The notes under the pieces are model-generated. The model did not search any database and was not told where the DNA came from. It was given only the letters and a program-made list of their open reading frames with translations. Shown here piece by piece: positions 35,001-47,000 of a stretch of DNA of 64,000 nucleotides. Made by a program: the position numbers and the translations under genes. Origin of the DNA: Streptomyces zhihengii (GTDB lineage: Bacteria; Actinomycetota; Actinomycetes; Streptomycetales; Streptomycetaceae); assembly GCF_016919245.1 (NCBI RefSeq), contig NZ_JAFEJA010000002.1, positions 498,501 to 562,500 of the forward strand. The letters are read 5' to 3'. Position 1 is the first letter of the stretch. Every line of letters begins with the position of its first letter.

Positions 35001-38000
35001 GCGGGCCACCCGACGCCGTCGTCGCCGATCGTCTCCAGCGTCTCCTGGATGCCCATGGTGAGGATCGGGTGCGGGCTGACCTCGACGAAGTGCCGGTAGC
35101 CCTGCTCCGCGAGGCCGCGCACCGCGGGCTCGAACCCGACGCACCGGCGCAGATTGCCGTACCAGTACGCGCCGTCGAGGGCCGTGGTGTCGGTCCAGCC
35201 GCCGGTGACACTGGAGAAGAACGGGACACCGCCCTCCCGCGGCGCGATGCCCGCCAGGGCCTCCCGCAGCGGTTCTTCCAGTTCCTCGACATGGTGGGAG
35301 TGCGAGGCGTAGCCGATGCGCACCGGCCGGGCGCGGACGCCCTCGGCCGCGCACTCGGCGGCGAGCGCGGCGAGCGCGTCGTGGTCGCCGCTGACGACGT
35401 TCGCGCGGGGCGCGTTGCGCGCGCCGAGGCAGAGCCGGCCGTCCCACGCCGCGATGCGCTTGTCGATCTCCTCGACGGACAGCGCGACCGACAGCATGCC
35501 ACCGCGGCCGACGATCCGGCCCAGCAGTTCGGAGCGCAGGGCGACGACCCGGGCCGCGTCGTCGAGCGACAGCGCCCCGGCGACGTACGCGGCGGCGATC
35601 TCGCCCTGCGAGTGGCCGACGACGGCGTCCGGCTCCACACCCCACGAGCGCCACAGCGCGGCCAGCGACACCATCACGGTGAACAGGGAGATCTGCACGA
35701 CGTCGTCGCGCTCCAGCGACGCGGCGCCGTCCGTGCCGCGCAGGACGTCGAGCACCGACCAGTCGGTGTGGCGGGCGAACGCCTCGTCGCAGGCCGCGGC
35801 CGCCCGGGCGAAGACCGGCTCGGTCTCCAGCAGCGGGCCGCCCATGCCGAGCCACTGCGATCCCTGGCCGGAGAACACGAACGCGGTGCGGCCCTCGACG
35901 GCCCGGCCGCGGACGGCACCGGCGGGCAGGTCGCCGGCCGCCAGCGCGGCCAGGGCGCCCGGGGAGCCGTCGAGGACGACCGCGCGGTGCTCGAAGGCGG
36001 TCCGGGTGGTGGCCAGCGACCAGGCGGTGTCGGCCGGATCGAACCCCGGCCGGCTGCCGATGTGGGCGCCCAGCCGTTCGGCCTGCTCCCGCAGCGCCCG
36101 TTCGGTGCGCCCCGACAGCAGCCACGGCAGGGCTGCGGGCGGCGTCGCCGGCCGGGTCGCGGGCGGGGCGTCGGCGCTCGCCCGGGGCGGGGTGTCCGGC
36201 GCCTGTTCGAGGATGGCGTGGGCGTTGGTGCCGCTGCCGCCGAAGGAGGAGACACCGGCCCGGCGGATCCGGCCGGTCTCCGGCCAGGGCCGCGCCTCGG
36301 TGAGCAGCGCGACGGTGCCCGGCGACCAGTCCACGTGCGGGGTCGGTTCGTCGGCGTGCCGCGTGGGCGGCAGGACGCCGTGCCGCAGCGCCATCACGGT
36401 CTTGATCACCCCGGCGATGCCGGAGGCGCTCTGCGCGTGGCCGATGTTGGACTTCACCGAGCCGAGCCACAGCGGCTCGCCGCCCTCGCCCCGGCCCTGC
36501 CCGTAGGTCGCCAGCAGCGCCTGGGCCTCGATGGGGTCGCCGAGCGGGGTGCCGGTGCCGTGCGCCTCCACGCAGTCGACGTCCCCGGCGTCCACCCGGG
36601 CCGCGGCCAGGGCCGCGGCGATGACGCGGCGCTGGGACGGGCCGTTGGGCGCGGTCAGGCCGTTGCTCGCGCCGTCCTGGTTGACCGCCGAACCGGCGAC
36701 CACGGCCAGGATGCGGTGGCCCTCGGCGAGGGCCGTGCTCAGGCGCTGCAGGGCGACGACGCCCACGCCCTCGCTCCAGCCGGTGCCGTCGGCCGCGGCG
36801 GCGAACGGCTTGCAGCGGCCGTCCGGAGCCAAGCCGCCCTGGCGGCTGAACTCGGTGAACGACGTCGGCGTCGGCAGGACGGTGACGCCGCCGGCCAGGG
36901 CCAGGTCGCACTCCCCCTGACGCAGTGCCTGGCAGGCCAGGTGCAGGGCGACGAGCGAGGAGGAGCACGCGGTGTCGACGGTGACGGCGGGCCCCTCCAG
37001 GCCGAGGGTGTAGGACAGCCGCCCGGACACGGCGGCCGTGCCGGTGCCGGCGAGGAAGAACCCCTCGGCGCCGAGGGCGTCGCCGCCGCCGAGGCCGTAG
37101 CCCTGGAACGCCGTGCCCACGAACACCCCGGTACGGCTGCCGCCCAGGCCCGACGGGTCGATGTGCGAGCGCTCCAGCGCCTCCCAGGCGGTCTCCAGCA
37201 GCACCCGCTGCTGCGGGTCCATCGCCGTCGCCTCGCGGGGGCTGATGCCGAAGAACTCGGCGTCGAAGTCGCCCGCCGCGTCGAGGAAACCGCCCTCGCG
37301 GACGTACGAGCTGCCGGGCCGCTCCCGGTCGGGGTCGTAGAGGGCGTCGAGGTCCCAGCCCCGGTCGTCGGGGAACGGGGTGATCGCGTCACCGCCGTCC
37401 AGGACGAGGTCCCACAGGTCCTCCGGCGACCGCACCCCGCCGGGGAACCGGCAGCCCATGCCGATGATCGCGACGGGTTCGTCGGCGGGCCCGGCCGCGA
37501 CGGCCGCCCGGGGCGTGCCGGCCGCCTCCGGCGCACCGGCGGCACCGGCCGTGCCGAGCAGTTCGTCCGCGAGGAAGCCGGCCAGCGCGTTCGGTGTCGG
37601 ATGGTCGAAGGCGATGGTGGTGGGCAGCCGCAGGCCGGTCGCGCCGCGCAGCCGGTTGCGGATGTCGACGGCGGTCAGGGAGTCGAAACCGAGCTCCCGG
37701 AACGCCCGCCCGGGTTCGATGTCCGCCGGCCCCTCGTGCCCCAGGGCCGCCGCGGCCTCGGTGCGCACCAGGGTCAGCAGGAACGGCCGGCGTTCGCCGG
37801 CGGGCAGTTCGGCCAGCCGGCGGCGGAAACCGGAATCCGCGTCGCCGTCGGCGCCGGTGCCGTCACCGGCGTCGGCCAGGGCACGCGCCGCCTCCGGGAT
37901 CTCGCCGATGAGCGGACGGGGACGGGCGGCGGCGTAACCGGGGGAGAAGCGGGCCCAGTCCATGTCGGTGACGGTCAGCAGCGTCTCGTCGTGGGTCAGC

Positions 38001-41000
38001 GCCTGGCCGAGCGCGACGAGCGCGAGCTGCGGGGACATCAGGCGCAGACCGCGCCGTCCGAGGAGTTCGACCGCGGTGGCGTCGGCCATGCCGCCGCCGT
38101 CCCAGCCGCCCCAGGACACCGAGGTGGCGGGCCTGGACCGCCGGCGGCGCCGCACGGCCAGCGCGTCGAGCCGTGCGTTGGCGGCAGCGTAGGCGGCCTG
38201 CCCGGCCCCGCCCCACACGGCGGCGCCCGACGAGAAGAGGACGAACGCCTCCAGCCCGTCGCCGAGCAGTTCGTCGAGGTGGTGCGCGCCGTCGGCCTTC
38301 GCCGCGACCATACGGGCGAGTTCCTCGGTCGTGGTGTCGAGGACGGGGGTGGACTGGGGCACGCCCGCCGCGTGGACGACGGTGGTGACGGGCGGGCCGT
38401 CGGGCAGCGCCGCGAGCATGGCCCGCAGTGCTTCGCGGTTGCTCACGTCACAGGCCTCGACCAGGACCTCCGTCCCGGACGCGGCGAGTTCCGCGACCAG
38501 TTCGGCCGCGCCCGGCGCCTGCGGTCCCCGGCGGCTCGTCAGCACGATGCGGGGTGCACCCCGTTCGGCCAGCCAGCGGGCGACGTGCGCGCCGAGGGCG
38601 CCGGTGCCGCCGGTGACCAGCGCGGTGCCGGACGGACGCCATCCGTCGGTGCGCGGGGCGTGGCCGAGGGGTGCGCGCACCAGGCGGCGGGCGAAGACCC
38701 CGGCGGGGCGGACGGCGACCTGGTCCTCGTCGTCGAGGCCGGCCAGGACGACGGCGAGGCGGTCGGCGGCCCGCTCGTCGATCTCGGCCGGCAGGTCCAC
38801 GAGACCGCCCCAGCGGGCGGGCAGTTCCAGTCCGGTGACGAGCCCGAGGCCCCACAGCGCGGCCTGGTCGGTGTCCGGCGCCGGGTCGGCCTCGTTCACG
38901 CAGACCGCGCCGCGGGTCGCCGTCCACAGCGGTGCGGGCACGTCGAGGGCGTCGACCGCCCGGACGAGCGCGAGCGTCGCGGCGAGACCGGTCGCGACGC
39001 CGTCGGGGCCGGGGCGGGTGTCGAGGCCGAGCAGCGACAGCACGCCGCCGACCCGGCCTCCCGCGGGGCCGGGACCGGCCGCCGCCGCGGCCTCGGCGAG
39101 GGCCTCGCCGAGCCGGCCGGCCAGACCCGCGCCGGACGGATCGCCGTCGGCCGCGGACACCGTCACGACCTGGGCGGCCCCCCGCGCGGCCAGGGCCCGC
39201 ACGCACCGACGGGCGATGTCGTCCGGGTCGTGGGCGGGGGCGACGAGCAGCCAGGTGCCGGACAGGGCCGGCCGCGGCAGGCGGGCCTTGCGCCGCCAGG
39301 CGACGCGGTAGCGCCAGCCGTCCACGGTGGACCGGTCACCGCGCTCGGCCCGCCAGGCGGACAGCACGGGCAACGCCGCGGCGGCACCGTCCAGCAGCTC
39401 GCGCTGCCCCGGGTCGACGACGTCGAGCGCGTCGGCGAGCGCCCGCGGATCGCCGCCCGCGACGGCGGCCCAGAAGCGCTCGTCGGCCGGGTCGGCGAGG
39501 CCGGGACCGGCCGGCGCGCCGGCGGCGGAGGCTGCCTCCAGCCAGTACCGCCGGCGCTGGAACGGGTAGCCGGGCAGCTCGGGGAGTGCGTCGGGGGCGC
39601 CGGTCGGGGGCAGCACGGTGTCCCAGTCGGGGGCGAGGCCCCGGGCGAACGCGGTCGCCAGCGCCTCCCGGAAGCGCTTCGGGCCGCCGCTGCCACGGCG
39701 CAGCGTCGTGACGACGACCGTGCCGTCGGCGTCCACGGAGTCGGCGATGTCCTCGATGCCGGCGGTCAGCGACGGATACGGGCTCGGTTCGACGAACGCG
39801 CGGAAGCCGTCGTTCAGCATCGCGGTGACCGCCGGGGCGAACCGCACCGGGCTGCGCATGTTGCGGTACCAGTACGCCGCGTCCAGGGCGGTGCCGTCGA
39901 CCGGACCGCCGTCCACGGCCGAGTAGAAGGGGATCGCCGCGGCCCGGGGCGTGATCCCGGCGAGCGCGGCCAGCGCCTCCTCGCGGAGGCTCTCCACCTC
40001 GGGCGAGTGGGCGGCGCCGGTGATGGCGACCCGGTGGGCGGCGATCTCGTCGGCGGCGAGCGCGGCGGCGAGTTCGCCGACCGCCTCCGGGTCGCCGGAG
40101 ACCACCGTGGCCCGCGGGCCGTTGACGGCGGCGAGGTGCAGCCGGCCCGGCCACCGCGCCATCCGCTCGGTGAGTTCACCGACGGGCAGGGTGACGGTCA
40201 GCATCGCGCCTTCGCTGCGGGCGGCGGCGAGCAGCCGGCTGCGGACGACGACGATCTTCGCCGCGTCCTCCAGAGACAGGGCGCCGGCGACGCAGGCCGC
40301 CGCGATCTCGCCCTGCGAGTGCCCGACGACGGCCTCCGGCACGATGCCGTGCGCGCGCCACAGGGCGGCGAGGGAGACCATCATCGCGAACAGGGCCGGC
40401 TGGACGACGTCGAGCCGGTCGAGCGAGGGGGCGCCGTCGGCGCCCGTCAGGACGTCCTCCACCGACCAGTCGGCGTGCTCCGCGACGGCGGCCGAGCACG
40501 CGCGCAGCGTGTCACGGAACACCGGCGCGCCGCTCATCAGTTCCGCGGCCATCCGGGGCCACTGCGAGCCCTGCCCGGGGAAGACGAAGGCGACCGGGCC
40601 GCCCGCGCCGGTCTCCCCGCGCACCAGGCCCTTGACGCCGTGGGCGCCGGCGAGGCCGTCGAGCTGGGCGAGGTACTGCTCCGGGCCGGGGCCGAGCAGC
40701 ACGGCGCGGTGGCGGAACGCGGTGCGGCCGGTCGCCAGGGCGCGGGCCACGGCGGGCACCGCCTCCGGGGTGCCGAGGCCGGGCCGCCGGTCCAGGTGGG
40801 CGCGCAGCCGGGCCGCCTGGGCGCGCAGCGCCGCCTCCGTCCGGCCGGACAGCACCCACGGCAGCGGGGCGCCGGCGACGGCAGGGGTGAACGGCGCCGC
40901 GGAATCCCGCGGCGCCGCCGGCTGCGCCGGAGCCTCCTCGACGATGACGTGGGCGTTGGTGCCGCTCATGCCGAACGACGACACGCCGGCCCGGCGCACG

Positions 41001-44000
41001 ACGCCGTCGCGCGGCCACGGCACCGGCCGGGTCAGCAGCCGCATCGCCCCGGACGACCAGTCCACGTGCGGCGTCGCCTCGGCGGCGTGCAGGGTCGCCG
41101 GGAGCACCTCGTGGCGCAGCGCCTGCACCATCTTGATGACGCCGGCCACACCGGAGGCGCACTGGGAGTGGCCGATGTTGGACTTGACCGAGCCGACCCA
41201 CAGGGGGCGTTCCGCGGGCCGGTCGCCGCCGTAGGCGGCCAGCAGGGCCCGGCCCTCGATCGGGTCGCCGAGTGCGGTGCCGGTGCCGTGGGCCTCGACG
41301 GCGTCGACCTCGTGCGGGTGCAGGCCGGCGTTGCCCAGCGCCTGCCGGATCACCCGCTGCTGGGCCCGGCCGCTCGGGGCGGTGAGGCCGTTGCTCGCGC
41401 CGTCGTGGTTGACGGCGGAGCCGCGCAGCACCGCCAGCACCCGGTGGCCGTTGCGCCGCGCGTCGGAGAGCCGCTCGGTGAGGAGCATCCCGGCGCCCTC
41501 GCTCCAGCCGGTGCCGTCGGCGTCGGCGGAGAACACCTTGCACCGGCCGTCGGCGGCCAGGGCGCCGCCCTGGCTGCCGTCCGTGAACATGCTCGGCGTG
41601 GTCATCACCGTGACGCCGCCGACCAGGGCCAGCGTGCACTCGCCGCGGCGCAGCGCCTCGGCGGCCATGTGCACGGCCACCAGCGACGAGGAGCAGGCCG
41701 TGTCGACGGTGAGGGTCGGGCCCTCCAGCCCCAGCACATAGGCGACGCGTCCGGACGCGACGCTGGTCGACGTGCCCAGGAACAGGTGCGGGCCCGTCTC
41801 CTCGGGGATGTCGAGCGCGCCGGCGCCGTAGCCCGTGGACGCCGCGCCGACGAAGACGCCGGTGGCGCTGCCGGCGAGGGAACCGGGGGCGATCCCGGCG
41901 TGCTCGACGGCTTCCCAGGCGGTCTCCAGCAGCAGCCGCTGCTGCGGGTCCATGGCGAGTGCCTCGCGCGGGCCGATGCCGAAGAACGCGGCGTCGAAGT
42001 CCGCCATGCCGTCGATGAATCCGCCCTCGAAGACACGGCTGCGGCCGGCGTCGGGGCTGTCGGCGGCGTAGATGGAGTCGAGCTGCCAGCCCCGGTCGTC
42101 GGGGAACGGCGCGATGGCGTCGACGCCGTCGCTGACGAGCCGCCACAGATCGTCCGGGGTGTTGGCGGAGCCGGGCAGCCGGCAGCTCATCCCGATGATC
42201 GCGATCGGATCGTCGGCGGCCGGCGCGGGCGCCCCCGCCGGGGCCAGGGCGGCCGTCTCCCCGCCGTCCTCGTCCGTACGGTCGCCGACCACGGCCCGGC
42301 CGAGCATTCCGGCCAGCAGCCGGGGGGTCGGGTGGTCGAAGACGAGGGTGGCCGGCAGCCGCAGCCCGGTGGCAGCGGACAGCCGGTTGCGCAGCTCCAC
42401 GGAGGTCAGCGAGTCGAAGCCGAGCTCCTTGAACGCCCGCCCCGCCTCGACGGCCTGCGGCCCGGCGAAGCCGAGGACCGCGGCGGCGGCGGAACGGACC
42501 AGGTCGAGCAGGAACCGCGCACGCTCCTGGGGACTGAGCGCGGCGAGCCGGTCCGCCGATGCGGCGCCCGCGACGGGGCCGGCGTCCCCGGCCGTCCGCC
42601 GTGCGCCGGCCCGCACCAGCCCGCTCAGCAGCGGCGGCAGCGATCCGGCGGCGGCCAGCACCTTGGTGTCCAGCCCGGTCGGCACGAGGGCCGCGTGCGG
42701 CGAGGCCAGTGCGGCGTCGAGCAGCGCGAGGCCGTGCTCGACGGTCAGCAGCGGGAAACCGGAGCGGGCGATGCGCTCGCGGTCCGCCGGGGTGAGCCGG
42801 GCGGCCATGCCGGCGGTGCCGTCCCAGGCGCCCCAGGCCAGTGACAGGGCGGGCAGGCCGGCGGCGTGCCGGTGCTGGGCCAGGGCGTCGAGGAACGCGT
42901 TGGCGGCGGCGTAGTTGCCCTGGCCGGCGGCACCGAGGGTCCCGGCGACGGAGGAGAACAGCACGAAGGCCGCCAGGTCGTGATGGCGGGTCAGCTCGTG
43001 CAGGTGGAGCGCGGCGTCGGCCTTCGGCCCGAGGACGGTGTCGAGCCGCGCCGGGGTGAGGGCCTCGACGGTGCCGTCGTCGAGCACACCGGCGGCGTGG
43101 ACGACGGCGGTCAGCGGACGGTCGGCCGGGATCGCGCCGAGGACACCGGCGAGGGCGTCCCGGTCGGAGACGTCGCAGGCCAGGACCTCGACCTCGGCGC
43201 CCAGCGCGGTCAGTTCGGCGGTCAGCTCCGGGGCGCCCGGGGCGCCGGGACCGCCGCGGCCGAGGAGGACGAGGCGGCCGGCGCCGTGCGCGGTGACGAG
43301 ATGCCGGGCGACGAGCGCGCCCAGGCCGCCGGTGCCACCGGTGACCAGGACGGTGCCGGCGGGATCGAGCGGCCGCGGGACGGTGAGGACGACCTTGCCG
43401 ATGTGGCGGGCCTGGCCGACGTGGCGGAACGCGTCCGGCGCCTGCCGGACGTCGAACGCCCGGACGGGCGGCAGCCGCAGCGCCCCGGTCCGCAGCAGGG
43501 CCAGCAGCTCGGCCAGGATCTCCCCGATGCGCTCCGGGCCCGCCTCCCACAGGTCGAACGCCTGGTAGCGGACGCCGGGATGGGCGGCCGCGACCTCGCC
43601 GGCGTCCCGGACGTCGTTCTTGCCCATTTCGAGGAACCGGCCGCCGCGCGGCAGGAGCCGCAGCGAGGCGTCGACGAACTCACCCGCGAGCGCGTCGAGG
43701 ACGAGGTCCACACCGCGCCCGGAGGTGGCGGCGGCGAAGCCCTCCTCGAAACCGAGGTCCCGCGACGACGCGAGACGGTCCCCGGCGACCCCCATGGCCC
43801 GCACCGCGTCCCACTTGCCGGGGCTCGCGGTGGCGAAGACCTCGGCGCCGAGATGCCGGGCGAGCTGGACGGCCGCGGTCCCCACACCGCCGGCGGCGGC
43901 GTGCACGAGGACCGCCTCGCCGGCCCGGAGCCCGCCGAGGTCGACCAGGGCGTAGTACGCGGTGGCGTAGGCGATCGGCACCGCGGCCGCCTCCGCGAAC

Positions 44001-47000
44001 GTCATGTCCGGCGGCACGGGGGCGAGCAGACGGTGATCCGTCACCGCGACCGGGCCGAACGCGCCCGTGAACACACCCGTCACCCGGTCGCCCGGCACCA
44101 GGCCGGCGACCTCCGGACCGGTCTCCAGGACGACGCCCGCCGCCTCACCGCCCAGACGCACCTCGCCCGGGTACATGCCCAGCGCGTACAGCACGTCGCG
44201 GAAGTTCATCCCCGCGGCGCGCACGGCGACGCGCACCTGCCCGGGGCCGAGCGGCGACTCCGGGTCCGCGGGGGAGAGCCGCAGGTTCTCCAGCGTGCCC
44301 GGCTCCGGGATGTCCAGATGCCAGGCCGCCGCGTGCGCGGGCACGGGCAGGCCGGCCGTCTGCGCGGCCCGGACGAGCCGGGCGGCGAACACGGCCCCCG
44401 CGCGCACCGCGATCTGCGGCTCGCCCGCGCCGATCGCGGCGCCGACCGCCGCCCACGGCACGTCGTCGCCGTCGGTGTCCGCGAGCAGGAAGCGGCCCGG
44501 CTCCTCGGACTGCGCGGCCCGGACCAGACCCCACACCGCGGCCGCCGCCGGGTCGGGTGCCCGGTCGTCGGGCACGGCGAGCACCGCGTGACGGGTGAGC
44601 ACCACCAGCCGCGAGCCGGCGCACCGCTCGTCGGCCGCCCACCGCTGGAGCACCTCCAGCACCCGCCCGGTCAGGGCGCGCACCCGGGCCGGGTCGCCGG
44701 CCGCCGGGCCCTGGCCGGGCGCCGTGCCGGTGACCCGCAGGACCACGGTCGGGGGCAGCGGGCCGTCGGGGAGCGACGTGCCCGGCCCGAAGGCGTCGAA
44801 GACCGCACCGGGCGCCGTCGCGGCGGCGGCCCCGTCGGCCGGCAGCGGGGTCCACCCGAGCCGGCACAGACCGTCGGTCCGCACGGCGGGCTCCGCCGGC
44901 GCCGCCACGGGGCGCACGACCAGCCGGTCGACCACGAGGACCTGCTCGCCGGTGTCGTCGGCGGCCGCGAGGGCGACACCGCCGTCCGACGGTGTGAGCC
45001 GCACCCGCAGCGCCGACGCGCCGGTGGCCCGCAGCGACACCCCGGTGAAGGAGAACGGCAGACCCGCGGCGCCCGTCGCGGCACCGGCCTGGGCCTGGAG
45101 GGCGGCGTCCAGCAGCGCCGGATGGACGCCGTAGGAGCGCGCCTGGGACGCGTCGGACTCCGGCAGGCGCACCTCGGCGAACACCTCGCCGTCACGCCGC
45201 CACAGACCGTGGATGCCGCGGAACGCCGGGCCGTAGTGCAGGCCGGAGCCGTCCAGCAGGTCGTACACGCCGTCCACGGGGACGCCGACCGCGTCGGCGG
45301 GCGGCCACTGCCGCGCCCAGCCGGCGTCCGGATCCCGGTCCGCGGAGGTCTCGGGGGCGAGGACACCGCCGGCGTGCCGGACCCACTCCCCCTCGGGCCA
45401 GCCCTCGTCCGCGGGGACGCCGGGCCGCGCGTACACGGCCAGGTCCCGCCGCCCGCCCGCGTCCGCGGCGCCGACGGCGACCTGCAACTGGACACCGCCC
45501 CGCTCGGGCAGCACCAGCGGCGTCTGCAGCACCAGTTCCTCGACGCGACCGCAGCCGACCTGGTCGCCGGCGCGGATCGCGAGCTCCACGAACGCGGTGC
45601 CGGGCAGTACGGTGCGCCCCATGACCACGTGGTCGGCGGACCACTGCGGACGGCCCGTCGAGAGCCATCCGAAGAACAGCAGCTCGTCGCCCTCGGCGAC
45701 ACTGACACCGGCGCCCAGCAGCGGGTGCCGGGTGACACCGAGCCCGGCCGCCGCCATGTCGCCGGCCGGCGCCACCGGCCGCGGCCAGTAGCGGTCCGTC
45801 CCGAAGGCGTAGGTCGGCAGGGCCACGGGCCGGCCGCCGACGCCGGGGAACACGGCCGGCCAGTCGGGGGCCACGCCGTGCGCGTGCAGTTCGGCCAGTG
45901 CCGCCGTCGCGGCGACCGCCTCGCCCTGCTTCCGCCGCAACGACGGCACCAGCACGGCCGGTTCGCCCCGGTGGGCGAGCGACTCCCCGGCCATCGCGGT
46001 CAGGACGCCGTCCGGCCCGAGCTCCAGGTACCGGGTCACGCCGTGTCCGTCGAGCCAGGCCACACCGTCCGCGAACCGGACCTCCCCGCGCACCTGGCGG
46101 ACCCAGTAGTCGGGGTCGGTGAGCTCGCCGGCGCCGGCCACCTCGCCGGTGAGGTTCGAGACGACCGGCACGGTCGGGCTGCCGTACGTCAGCCCGGCCG
46201 CGATGCCGCGGAACTCCTCCAGCATCGGGTCCATGTGGGCCGAGTGGAACGCGTGCGACACCCGCAGCCGCCGGGTCCGCACACCCTGCTCCCGCCAGTG
46301 GGCCTCCAGCTCGCCGACGGCGTCGCGGTCACCGGAGACGACCACCGAGGCGGGCCCGTTGACGGCGGCGACATCCACCCGGGGCGTCCGGCCGGACAGC
46401 ACCGCGCGGACGTCCGCCTCGGTCGCCTCGACGGCGAGCATCGCGCCGTCGCCGGCCATCCGCTGCATCAGCCGCCCCCGGGCGGCGACCAGGGCGCACG
46501 CGTCCGGCAGCGACCACACCCCGGCCACATGCGCGGCGGCGAGCTCGCCGACGGAGTGGCCCAGCAGGTAGTCCGGGACGACGCCCCAGTGCGCGAACAG
46601 CCGGTGAAGCGCGACCTCCAGCGCGAACAGCGCCGGCTGGGCGTACTCGGTACGGTCCAGCAGCCCGGCATCGGGCGATCCCGGCACGGCGAACAGCACC
46701 TCGCGCAGCGGGCGCTCCAGGTGCGGGTCCAGGGCCTCGCACACCTCGTCGAGGGCGCGGGCGAACACCAGCTGGACGGCGTACAGTTCGCGGCCCGTAC
46801 CGGCACGCTGCGCGCCCTGCCCGGTGAACAGCATCGCCAGCTTCGCCGTCTGCCGCGTGCCGCGCGCCACCCCCTGCCGGACGAGGCCGCTCTCGGCGCC
46901 CTGCTCGACGGCGGTGAGGGCGGCGAGCAGCTCGTCGCGGTCGCCCGCCGTCACCACGGCACGGTGCGGGAGCGCCGCCCGGGTCGTCGCCAGCGCGTGT

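Noticed and set aside
37921..37950. Possible rare TTA leucine codon (bldA control) at GTAACC-like sites in PKS genes
   Set aside because: At the sites I checked the TTA falls across codons (GGT TAC, Gly-Tyr); I found no in-frame TTA, though I did not scan every codon.
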